A stretch of DNA of 64,000 nt, from NCBI RefSeq assembly GCF_001646785.1, contig NZ_LRRH01000051.1:1-64000 (forward strand), given 5' to 3'. This document shows positions 37,090 to 44,627 of the stretch, one piece after another (position 1 is the first letter of the stretch; every line of letters begins with the position of its first letter). The stretch comes from Rhodococcus phenolicus (GTDB lineage Bacteria; Actinomycetota; Actinomycetes; Mycobacteriales; Mycobacteriaceae). The notes beneath the pieces are model-generated. The model saw only the letters and a list, made by a program, of their open reading frames with translations. It searched no databases and was not told the DNA's origin. The position numbers were made by a program, and so were the translations under genes.

Positions 37090-38111
37090 GGTCGCACCCT
37101 CTCTGCTTGTCTGAGGAATCGTACCCAGACTACCCGTCGGCGCGTCGGCGGCCGCCGGCGGTGTGCGACCCGCCCGTCGGCGACGGCCGATCCGTGTGGC
37201 CGGCCGGTGGCGGAGCCGGGTTGCGGAAACGCCGCCGCTGCCCGGTGCAATTCGGCGGCCACGGCGGTGAGAATCGGCTGGGACCTGCTTCCGGCGCGGT
37301 ACGCGATGCGGGTGCGGCGGCCGATCGGCAGGGCGGTGAGCACGACGCCGTCGGGCACGTCGGTGAGCCCGAGCTGGGGCACGAGCGCGACTCCGGCACC
37401 CGCGGCGACCAGTTGCAGCACGGTGGCGAAGTCGTCCACTCGATGGGCCACCTGCGGGTCGAATCCTTGATTGAGACAGCTGCGCACCGCCATCGTGTGG
37501 CACAGCGTCCCGGAATTGCCGACGATCCATCGGCTGTTGGCGTGGCTGCCGATCACGGCCTCGGCCGGGACGCCCGGGACGGTCGTCGAGGCCAGGTGCA
37601 CCGCTTCGTCGAGCAGAGGTTCGAGTTCGATGCCGGCGCCCATGGTCGACGGCACGTTGTCGTATTCGTGCACGAGCGCGATGTCCAGGTGATCGCCGCG
37701 CAGCAGGTCCGGGACGTCCGCCGGATCGACCTCCGTGACCGTCGGTTCGAGACCCGGTTCGGTGCGGCCGAGTTCGATCAGCGCCGGCAACACGATCGTC
37801 CGCAACGCGGTCGGAAACGCCCCGAGCCGCACCGTTCCGGTCAATCCGGTCTCACTCGCGGCGAGCGCGGCCAATGCTCGTTCCAGATCGGCGAGGATCA
37901 CCTCGGTGTGCTCGACCAGCACCGTCCCGGCCGCGGTCAGGCGAACGCGTCGACCGGTGCGGATCAGCAGCGGCCGCCCGGCTTCCCGTTCGAGAGCCGA
38001 CAGCTGCTGGGACACGGCCGAGGGCGTGTAGGACAGCGCCGCCGCGACCGCCGCGATGGTGCCGCGATGGGCGAGTTCGCGCAGCAGACGGAGTTTGCGG
38101 AGATCGAGCAT
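36963..38111 (-). CDS. LysR-family transcriptional regulator with over-long C-terminus
   Basis: Residues 1-60 form the LysR HTH (MLDLRKLRLLRELAHRGTIA, then SYTPSAVSQQLSALE); the two-lobed effector domain continues to about residue 300 (AAELHRAAAAFPQPG). The frame then runs a further ~80 residues of Arg/Pro-rich sequence and overlaps the GntR gene by 127 bp, giving 382 aa against the usual ~300. The tail probably reflects a lost stop codon. It is divergent from the DapA-like gene, which it most likely regulates. Confidence 0.8.
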   Translation of the reverse strand: MLDLRKLRLLRELAHRGTIAAVAAALSYTPSAVSQQLSALEREAGRPLLIRTGRRVRLTAAGTVLVEHTEVILADLERALAALAASETGLTGTVRLGAFPTALRTIVLPALIELGRTEPGLEPTVTEVDPADVPDLLRGDHLDIALVHEYDNVPSTMGAGIELEPLLDEAVHLASTTVPGVPAEAVIGSHANSRWIVGNSGTLCHTMAVRSCLNQGFDPQVAHRVDDFATVLQLVAAGAGVALVPQLGLTDVPDGVVLTALPIGRRTRIAYRAGSRSQPILTAVAAELHRAAAAFPQPGSATGRPHGSAVADGRVAHRRRPPTRRRVVWVRFLRQAERVRPWRRSGDIPWRTRPPNCCWPGFVPANGNSASACPERRPSPRN

Positions 38112-38182
38112 CAGTTCAGCTTACGTATCGCATCACGAAGGGTAACTGGACCTGCAGGCTTTGTGGGATAAGGCTCGGGGGT

Positions 38183-39118
38183 ATGACTTTTCACCCCTCG
38201 GGAATCCTCGTCCCGCTCGTGACCCCGTTCACCGCCACCGGCGACCTTTCCGGCACCGACCTGGAACGGCTCGCGCACACCGTGATCGACGACGGCGCCG
38301 CCGGCCTCGTGGCCTTGGGTACCACCGCCGAGGCGGCCACGTTGACCGCGCAGGAGCGCCGCGACGTCGTCCGGGTCTGCGCCGCGGTGTGCCGCGACCG
38401 CGGGGTTCCCCTGATCGTCGGCGCCGGAACGAACGACACCGCCGGGACCGGGCGCGCCCTCGACGATCTCGGCGCCGACACCGATGCCGCGGCGGCGCTC
38501 GTGGTGGTTCCGTACTACACCCGCCCGTCCGAGGCCGGTGTCGTCGCCCACTTCGAGTACCTCGCCGATCACAGCCCTGTGCCGCTCGTCCTGTACAACG
38601 TGCCGGACCGCACCGGGCAGCGGCTCGGGTGGGAAGCGATCGCGCGCCTGTCCGAGCATCCGCGGATCGTCGGACTCAAGCAGGCAGTCGGTGCCGTCGA
38701 TCCGGACACCGCCCGGCTGTTCACCGAGTGCGCGGACGGGTTCTCGGTGCTCGCGGGGGAGGACACGCTGATCTCGCCGTTGCTCGCGATGGGAGCGGCG
38801 GGGGCCGTCGCGGCGACCGCGAACGTGTGCACGGCCGAACTCGCCGAATTGTTCGGGCTCTGGCGTGCGGGGCAGGTCGAGCAGGCGCGGGAATTGGGCA
38901 ATCGGCTCGCCGGCCCGGCGAGCGCGCTGATGGGTCCGCCCAATCCGGTCGGGATCAAGGCAGTGCTGCACGCGCACGGCCGGATCTCCACACCGAACGT
39001 CAGACTCCCGCTGCTGCCGGTCGACGACGGCGAGTCGATCGTCGCCGCCGTCGACCGGCTACGGGTGCGGCCGGCGCGCCGGGACTCCGAGGAGACAGTG
39101 CGCTACTTGTCTGAGTAG
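38183..39118 (+). CDS. DapA-family aldolase (dihydrodipicolinate synthase-like)
   Basis: This 311-residue TIM barrel has the Schiff-base Lys166 (GLKQAVG), Tyr138 (LYNVP), the carboxylate-binding Arg143 (PDRTG) and the GTTAEAATL loop (DapA usually has GTTGE). These residues fit 4-hydroxy-tetrahydrodipicolinate synthase, but the gene is away from other lysine genes and next to a LysR regulator, so a related keto-acid aldolase or lyase role is equally possible. TAAGGC before the ATG may be a -10. Confidence 0.82.
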   Translation: MTFHPSGILVPLVTPFTATGDLSGTDLERLAHTVIDDGAAGLVALGTTAEAATLTAQERRDVVRVCAAVCRDRGVPLIVGAGTNDTAGTGRALDDLGADTDAAAALVVVPYYTRPSEAGVVAHFEYLADHSPVPLVLYNVPDRTGQRLGWEAIARLSEHPRIVGLKQAVGAVDPDTARLFTECADGFSVLAGEDTLISPLLAMGAAGAVAATANVCTAELAELFGLWRAGQVEQARELGNRLAGPASALMGPPNPVGIKAVLHAHGRISTPNVRLPLLPVDDGESIVAAVDRLRVRPARRDSEETVRYLSE

Positions 39119-39123
39119 TTTGC

Positions 39124-39129
39124 TACAGT
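39124..39129 (+). promoter_or_regulatory. -10 element of the leuA leader
   Basis: TACAGT ends 6 nt before the ATG of the 14-codon leader peptide, so the leader peptide is probably translated from a leaderless transcript. Confidence 0.5.
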
Positions 39130-39135
39130 CGGATC

Positions 39136-39180
39136 ATGCTCGTGCGCGGACGACTCCTTCTTCGCCACGACGGGGTGTAG
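39136..39180 (+). CDS. Leucine-rich leader peptide of leuA
   Basis: The short frame encodes MLVRGRLLLRHDGV. Four of 14 codons are Leu, including three in a row (CTC CTT CTT). It lies between the DapA-like gene and leuA and its stop falls inside the loop of a following hairpin. This is the layout of a ribosome-mediated leucine attenuator, described for leuA in other actinobacteria. I infer that leucine shortage stalls the ribosome at LLL and changes the downstream folding. Confidence 0.7.
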   Translation: MLVRGRLLLRHDGV

Positions 39181-39227
39181 CCGGACCGGCTCCCGTCGTG
39201 GAGCTCACCCCTGCGCCGGTCACCCCG
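39165..39227 (+). promoter_or_regulatory. Attenuator hairpins before leuA
   Basis: CCACGACGGG (39165-39174) pairs with CCCGTCGTGG (39192-39201). Competing pairs are GACCGGC (39184-39190) with GCCGGTC (39215-39221), and CGGGGTG (39171-39177) with CACCCCG (39221-39227). These mutually exclusive stems follow the leader peptide and precede the leuA ATG by 20 bp. Confidence 0.6.
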
Positions 39228-39246
39228 TCTTCTGTGAGGAAAACCC

Positions 39247-40896
39247 ATGACCGGCAGCACCTTTCCCAATATCCGTACCCCCGAGGGGCCCGTTCCGCCG
39301 AATGCCCCGGCGTGGAATCGGCAACGCGGCTCGCAGATGCCGTCCCACCGCTACCGGGACGTCCACTCCCGAGTCGACGTCCCGGTGAGCGAACGTCACT
39401 GGCCGACCCAGCGTCTCACGCACGCACCGCTGTGGGTTCCCGTCGATCTGCGCGACGGGAACCAGGCTCTCGCAGAACCGATGGACCCCGCGCGCAAACG
39501 GCGCTTCTTCGAGCTGATGATCGCGATGGGGTACAAGGAAATCGAGGTCGGCTACCCGTCGGCATCCCAGACCGACTTCGATTTCGTGCGACTGCTCGCC
39601 GACACCGCCATCGCGCCCGCCGACGTCACGATCGCAGTGTTCACACCCGCACGCCGCGACCTGATCGCCCGTACCGTCGACTCTGTGCGGGGAATCGCCA
39701 ACCCTGTGGTGATCCACATGTACACCGCGACCGCCCCGATATGGCGGGATGTCGTCCTCGGGCACGGTCGCGAGGACCTGACGGAACTCGTGCTGGCCGG
39801 TGCGCGTGACGTCCTCGCGTTCGCCGGCAACATGCCGAACGTGCGCTTCGAGTTCTCCCCGGAGGTCTTCAACCTCACCGAGCCCGACTACGTCCTCGAA
39901 CTGTGCGACACCCTGACGGAACTGTGGGATGCGTGCCCCGACCGTCCCGTGATCGTGAACCTGCCCGCGACCGTCGAGATCGCGAGTCCCAACGTGTACG
40001 CCGACCAGATCGAATACATGCACAGGAACATCGCGCGTCGGGACAGCGTGATCCTGTCCGTCCACCCGCACAACGATCGCGGCACCGGCATCGCGTGCGC
40101 GGAACTCGCGGTCCTCGCCGGTGCGCAACGAGTCGAGGGCTGCATCTTCGGCAACGGCGAACGTACCGGAAACGTCGACATCGCCACGCTCGCACTGAAT
40201 CTCCACGCTCAGGGTATCGACCCGATGATCGACTTCTCCGACATCGACGAGATCCGCCGGACCGTCGAGTACTGCAACCGCATCGACGTGCATTCGCGCC
40301 ACCCGTACGTCGGAGACCTGGTGCACACGGCCTTCAGCGGCACCCATCAGGACGCCATCCGGAAAGGCTTCGCCGAGCATCGTGCCCGGGCCGCTGTGGA
40401 GGGCCGGCCCGAGCGTGAGATCGAGTGGAGGGTCCCTTATCTGCCGATCGATCCGGCCGATATCGGCCGGACGTACGAGGCGGTGATCCGGGTCAACTCC
40501 CAGTCCGGCAAGGGCGGCATCGCGTACCTGCTGGAAACCGAGTTCGGCACAGTCCTGCCGCGACGCCTGCAGATCGATCTGGCCCGGCACGTGCAACGAC
40601 ACACCGACGCGTCCGGCGGTGAGGTCACGGCACGGCAGGTGTGGGAGATCTTCGACCGTGCCTACTTGGGCGCGCCGGATTCCGATCCGGAGTTCGGCAC
40701 GATCGCGCTGCACGAACACCTTATCGAGGTCCTCGCCGTGCACGACACCGTCGTCGGGACCGACACGCTCACCCTGGTCGAGTTCCGCCACGGGGGAGGT
40801 ACCGAGTGGGCGGCCGGCAGATCCGATACCGTCGAGCGGGCACGCGCGGCAGCGATCGCCGCCGCGGTGTCGAAGTCGGGTGCGTGCGTCTCGTGA
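39247..40896 (+). CDS. leuA: 2-isopropylmalate synthase (short form)
   Basis: LeuA condenses 2-oxoisovalerate with acetyl-CoA, the first step of leucine synthesis. The 549-residue protein has [10 protein letters not shown] (metal Asp), [14 protein letters not shown], the [13 protein letters not shown] metal histidines, [11 protein letters not shown] and [12 protein letters not shown]. The catalytic barrel and linker are complete to about residue 465. The C-terminal regulatory domain is only ~80 residues, roughly half the usual length, so leucine feedback may be weak or absent. It is followed by convergent catabolic genes. Confidence 0.9.
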   Translation: MTGSTFPNIRTPEGPVPPNAPAWNRQRGSQMPSHRYRDVHSRVDVPVSERHWPTQRLTHAPLWVPVDLRDGNQALAEPMDPARKRRFFELMIAMGYKEIEVGYPSASQTDFDFVRLLADTAIAPADVTIAVFTPARRDLIARTVDSVRGIANPVVIHMYTATAPIWRDVVLGHGREDLTELVLAGARDVLAFAGNMPNVRFEFSPEVFNLTEPDYVLELCDTLTELWDACPDRPVIVNLPATVEIASPNVYADQIEYMHRNIARRDSVILSVHPHNDRGTGIACAELAVLAGAQRVEGCIFGNGERTGNVDIATLALNLHAQGIDPMIDFSDIDEIRRTVEYCNRIDVHSRHPYVGDLVHTAFSGTHQDAIRKGFAEHRARAAVEGRPEREIEWRVPYLPIDPADIGRTYEAVIRVNSQSGKGGIAYLLETEFGTVLPRRLQIDLARHVQRHTDASGGEVTARQVWEIFDRAYLGAPDSDPEFGTIALHEHLIEVLAVHDTVVGTDTLTLVEFRHGGGTEWAAGRSDTVERARAAAIAAAVSKSGACVS

Positions 40897-40906
40897 ACGC
40901 GTTCGG

Positions 40907-41506
40907 TCAGTGTGGCATCACCGTCTTGCCGGCGGCGGGAAGGTGGGGGACGAGCTCGTCCTCGGGTTCGATCCCGAACGAGCGCAATGCCATCGCCAGC
41001 ATCGAGTACGCGCCGACGGTGAACACCAGATCCATCAGCTGTTGATCGTCGAGCTCCGTGGACAGTGCCGTCCACGTCTGCGCGCCGATCGTGCCGTCGT
41101 CGAGCAGTTCGTCGACCGCCGCGAGCATCGACCGTTCGGAAGGTGAGAACTGTTCGGCACCGGGATCGTCTGCGACGAGCGCGATCTCGGTGTCGGTGAG
41201 TCCGGCCCTGCGGGCCAGCAGCACGTGCTGAGCCCACTCGTAGTCCGAACCGCGGTGGGCGGCGACGCGCAGCACCAGCAGCTCCCGTTGTCGGGGGGAC
41301 AGCGATGTTCCGCGCAGCAAGTGCGAATTGAACGTCAGGAACGACTGCGTCAGCTCCGGATAGCGGGCCAGGGTGCCGAGCAGGTTCGACCCGGACGCGC
41401 GGCCCTGCTCGGGTCCTGCGCTCGCAACGGACGAGCGGTACCCCGAGACGAACGCGGCCATCTCGGGGGACCACTGTTCCACGGGCAGGGGCGGTATCCG
41501 GGTCAT
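40907..41506 (-). CDS. Carboxymuconolactone decarboxylase / AhpD-like family protein
   Basis: This 199-residue all-helical protein matches the CMD family in SPRQRELLVLRVAAHRGSDYEWAQHVLLARRAGLTDTEI. The redox CxxC of AhpD is absent, so it is more like decarboxylase/hydrolase-type members used in aromatic or steroid breakdown. The ATG at 41506 follows GAGGAG; an upstream in-frame start would add a non-family N-terminus. It is the last gene of the left catabolic arm, 37 bp after an SDR. Confidence 0.8.
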   Translation of the reverse strand: MTRIPPLPVEQWSPEMAAFVSGYRSSVASAGPEQGRASGSNLLGTLARYPELTQSFLTFNSHLLRGTSLSPRQRELLVLRVAAHRGSDYEWAQHVLLARRAGLTDTEIALVADDPGAEQFSPSERSMLAAVDELLDDGTIGAQTWTALSTELDDQQLMDLVFTVGAYSMLAMALRSFGIEPEDELVPHLPAAGKTVMPH

Positions 41507-41543
41507 CTCGTCGGCTCCTCGCTTCCGTTCCGTGCCGGCCTGC

Positions 41544-42287
41544 TCATGTGTTGCGGCCACCGTTGACCCCGAACACCTGGCCGGTGATGTATCCGGCTTC
41601 CTCCCGTGCCAGGAACGCGCAGGCCGCCGCGACATCCGAGGGATGGCCGATCCGGCCGACCGGCGTCCGGGCGGTCTGCGCGTCCAGGTCGACGAAACCC
41701 TTCTCGACGGTGCGGCGCAGCATCGGGGTGTCGATGAACCCGGGCGGAATCGTGTTGACGGTGATGCCGTGCCTGCCGAATTCGAGCGCCAGAACCTTCG
41801 TCAGCCCCACCACCCCCGATTTTGCCGACACGTAACCCGCCAGTCCCGGGGAGCCGCTGTGCACGCTCGACGACGAGATGTTCACGATCCGGCCCCATCC
41901 CTCGGCGATCATGTCCGGCAGCACCACCTGACAGCAGTCGAAGGTGCCGGTGAGGTTGATCGCGATCGAACGCGCCCACAGTTCCGGCGTGACGTCGAGG
42001 AACGGCGAATCCAGGGTGAGCCCGGCATTGTTGACGAGGATCGTGGGCCGGCCGAGCCGAGCGCGTACCTCGTCGACACCCGACTCGATCTCGTGGCGAT
42101 CGGTGACATCGACGCGCAGTCCCAGTGCCTTGCCGCCGTTGTCCTCGATGCCGGCCGCCACCGCCTCGGCGGACGCGGCATCGACGTCGAGGACCGCGAC
42201 GGTGTTGCCCTCGTCGGCGAGCCGCTGCGCGATGGCCTCGCCGATGCCCGACCCCCCGCCCGTGACGATCGCAGTGCGCCCGCTCAA
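41544..42287 (-). CDS. Short-chain dehydrogenase/reductase (arm gene 9)
   Basis: This is a 247-residue classical SDR. The cofactor loop is TGGGSGIG, the NNAG motif is in LVNNAGLTL, the catalytic Ser is in VNISSSSVHSG, and Tyr/Lys are in YVSAK. The Asp in VLDVDAAS after strand 2 points to NAD(H). A TTG start is chosen because GGAGG lies 7 nt upstream and the TTG overlaps the dioxygenase stop as TTGA. It probably oxidises an alcohol or hydroxyacyl intermediate. Confidence 0.85.
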   Translation of the reverse strand: MSGRTAIVTGGGSGIGEAIAQRLADEGNTVAVLDVDAASAEAVAAGIEDNGGKALGLRVDVTDRHEIESGVDEVRARLGRPTILVNNAGLTLDSPFLDVTPELWARSIAINLTGTFDCCQVVLPDMIAEGWGRIVNISSSSVHSGSPGLAGYVSAKSGVVGLTKVLALEFGRHGITVNTIPPGFIDTPMLRRTVEKGFVDLDAQTARTPVGRIGHPSDVAAACAFLAREEAGYITGQVFGVNGGRNT

Positions 42288-43111
42288 CTGATCGCCTCCG
42301 TACCCAGCAGTGTCGATCGGTGCATCCGGCGCGGCTTGTCCCGGTCGAACGGGCACGCCCGATGCACGAGGCCGGTGTTGTCCCAGATGACCATGTCGCC
42401 TTCGGACCATTCGTGCCGGTACACCAGATCGGGTGCGGTGGCGCGTGCTTCGAGGTCGTCGAGAAGGGCGCGGCCGTCCTCGACGTCGAGTCCGACGATG
42501 TGCGAGGTGGTTGCTCCGAACACCAGTGAACGCCGCCCCGAATCGTGCTCCCAGACCAGCGGCAGCTCCCGCACCGCGCGTGACGCCCACTCCTCGATCT
42601 GCTCGGGGGTCGGATCCGGGTACGTGAGGCGCTGGATCGCCTCGAACGTGTGCACCACGCGCAGCGTCGAGAAGTACTCCTTCTCCTCATCGGTCAACGC
42701 GTCGTACGCCGCGTAGGTGCTCGCGAACTCGGTTTCGCCGCCCTCGGCAGCGGTGACCCGGGCGGTGAGGACCGACGCCTTGGCGGGGATCTCGTCGAGC
42801 GCTCCGTCGATGTGCCAGTAGTCGTTGCTCGCGAAGTACTCCTTGTTCGGGTTGTCCGGCTCGAAGCTGATCTCCATGATCTCGGGGATCCGGTACTTCG
42901 GGAACAGCGCGAGTTCGCCGAGACGGCGGCAGAACTTCACCTGCGCGTCATCGTCGATGTGCAGTTCCCGGAACAGGATGACGCTGTGCTCCTCGAGTAG
43001 GTCGAGAAGCGCACCGGGCACGGTGTCGTCGGTGAGCAGACGCTCGACGCCGACGTCGAGGATCTCGACGCCGATGTCGTCGGTGAGCTTCTTGGTGGCA
43101 AGAGTGGGCAT
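42284..43111 (-). CDS. TauD/TfdA-family Fe(II)/2-oxoglutarate dioxygenase
   Basis: The 275-residue protein has the facial triad His100-x-Asp102 (WHIDG) and His250 (GLVHRACPF), and Arg261/Arg265 (DKPRRMHRST) for 2-oxoglutarate. Members hydroxylate next to a heteroatom or carboxylate (taurine, 2,4-D, alkyl sulfates, carnitine precursors). Here it sits beside a ThDP enzyme and an aldehyde dehydrogenase, which suggests alpha-hydroxylation followed by C-C cleavage. The ATG at 43111 has GTGAGGAC upstream. Confidence 0.88.
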   Translation of the reverse strand: MPTLATKKLTDDIGVEILDVGVERLLTDDTVPGALLDLLEEHSVILFRELHIDDDAQVKFCRRLGELALFPKYRIPEIMEISFEPDNPNKEYFASNDYWHIDGALDEIPAKASVLTARVTAAEGGETEFASTYAAYDALTDEEKEYFSTLRVVHTFEAIQRLTYPDPTPEQIEEWASRAVRELPLVWEHDSGRRSLVFGATTSHIVGLDVEDGRALLDDLEARATAPDLVYRHEWSEGDMVIWDNTGLVHRACPFDRDKPRRMHRSTLLGTEAIS

Positions 43112-43159
43112 GGATGTCCTCACTGTCGGCGGCCGGGTATGCCGTGCCCGGCGGCGGTG

Positions 43160-44590
43160 TCAGTCCTGCTGGGGCTCGTAGCCGAGGATCGCCTTGACCT
43201 CGAGATAGTCGTGGAAGCCGAATTCGCCCCACTCGCGCCCGTTGCCGCTCTTGCGGTAACCGCCGAACGGCGCATGGAAGTCGAACGCGTCGTTGATCGC
43301 GACGTTCCCGGCCCGGATGCGTCGCGCGACGGCACGGGCCCGGTCGGGGTCGGTACCGGCGACGAACCCGGCGAGTCCGTACTCGGTGTCGTTGGCGATC
43401 TCGACGGCGTGGTCGATGCTGTCGTACCCGATGATCGTCAGGACCGGACCGAAGATCTCTTCACGGGCGATCGTCATGTCGTTCTTCACGTCCGCGAAGA
43501 CGGTCGGCTTGACGTAGAAGCCGGTGCCGAGTCCGGCGGGCCGGCCCGGACCGCCGGTCACGAGGGTGGCGCCTTCGTCGATGCCCTTCCGGATCAGGCC
43601 TTGAACCTTGTCGAACTGTGCCTTCGAGACGACCGGGCCGATCACGAAGTCTCCGTTCGGATCTCCCACGGTGACCTGTTCGGTGGCGGCCCGGGCGGCC
43701 TCGGCGGCCTCGGCCATGCGCGCGGCGGGGACGAGCATGCGCGACGGTGCGCTGCACGTCTGCCCGGAGTTCATCATCATCGTGGCGACACCCTTGGCGA
43801 CGTTCCCGGCGAGGTCGGTGTCGTCGAGAACGATGTTCGGGCTCTTGCCGCCGAGTTCCTGGGTGACTCGTTTGACTCCGGGTGCGGCGTTGGTTGCGAT
43901 GTCGATGCCAGCCCGGGTGGACCCGGTGAAGGAGACCATGTCGACATCGGGGTGACCCGACAGCACGCGACCGACACCGGGGCCGTCCCCCTGCACGAGA
44001 TTGAACACCCCCGGAGGCACGCCGGCCTCGTCGAGGATCTCGGCGAAGATCTGTCCGTTGAACGGTGACTGTTCCGAGGGCTTGAGCACCATCGTGCAGC
44101 CGGTGGCCAGCGCCGGAAACACCTTGACAGCGATCAGGCTGATCGGCCAGTTCCAGGGTGTGATCAAGCCGCACACCCCGATCGGTTCCTTGACGATCAG
44201 GCTGGCGCCGCGCTGCTCCTCGAAAACGAAGGCCCGAAGCGCCTCGATCGCCGTGGTCAGGTGGCCGAGACCCAGATTGACCTGGAATCCGTTGGCGAGT
44301 GCGGCGGGGGCGCCGATTTCTTCGGTCAGTGCCGCACCGAGGTCTCCCATACGCCGCTGGTACACGTCGAGGATCTTCTCGAGCAGTTCGAGTCGTTCCT
44401 CGCGGCTCGATGCCGACCACGCCGGGAAGGCGCGCCGGGCGGCGGCGACTGCCTTGTCGACGTCGGCCGGCGATCCGAGCGCCACCGTGCCGGCGACCTG
44501 TTCGGTCGCCGGGTTGACGACCTCGAACGTCTGCGGCCGTGCCGCGTCGGTCCACCGGCCGTCGATGTAGAACTTCAGATATTCGCGCAT
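43160..44590 (-). CDS. NAD(P)-dependent aldehyde dehydrogenase
   Basis: This 476-residue ALDH-superfamily enzyme has the general base Glu in TQELGGKSPNIV, the catalytic Cys near residue 280 in NSGQTCSAPSR, the cofactor motif SFTGSTRAG and EEIFGPVLTII. It would oxidise an aldehyde made by the neighbouring enzymes to an acid. It lies between the ThDP enzyme (37 bp upstream) and the dioxygenase. Chain length and motifs are normal. Confidence 0.93.
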   Translation of the reverse strand: MREYLKFYIDGRWTDAARPQTFEVVNPATEQVAGTVALGSPADVDKAVAAARRAFPAWSASSREERLELLEKILDVYQRRMGDLGAALTEEIGAPAALANGFQVNLGLGHLTTAIEALRAFVFEEQRGASLIVKEPIGVCGLITPWNWPISLIAVKVFPALATGCTMVLKPSEQSPFNGQIFAEILDEAGVPPGVFNLVQGDGPGVGRVLSGHPDVDMVSFTGSTRAGIDIATNAAPGVKRVTQELGGKSPNIVLDDTDLAGNVAKGVATMMMNSGQTCSAPSRMLVPAARMAEAAEAARAATEQVTVGDPNGDFVIGPVVSKAQFDKVQGLIRKGIDEGATLVTGGPGRPAGLGTGFYVKPTVFADVKNDMTIAREEIFGPVLTIIGYDSIDHAVEIANDTEYGLAGFVAGTDPDRARAVARRIRAGNVAINDAFDFHAPFGGYRKSGNGREWGEFGFHDYLEVKAILGYEPQQD

Positions 44591-44627
44591 GGCAACCCGG
44601 TTCTCTCGTTCGGATTCTGTTCGAATT

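Noticed and set aside
38183-39118. DapA-like gene as the lysine-pathway dapA
   Set aside because: Active-site residues fit, but no dap genes are adjacent and a LysR regulator is divergent; the specific assignment is not supported by the sequence alone.
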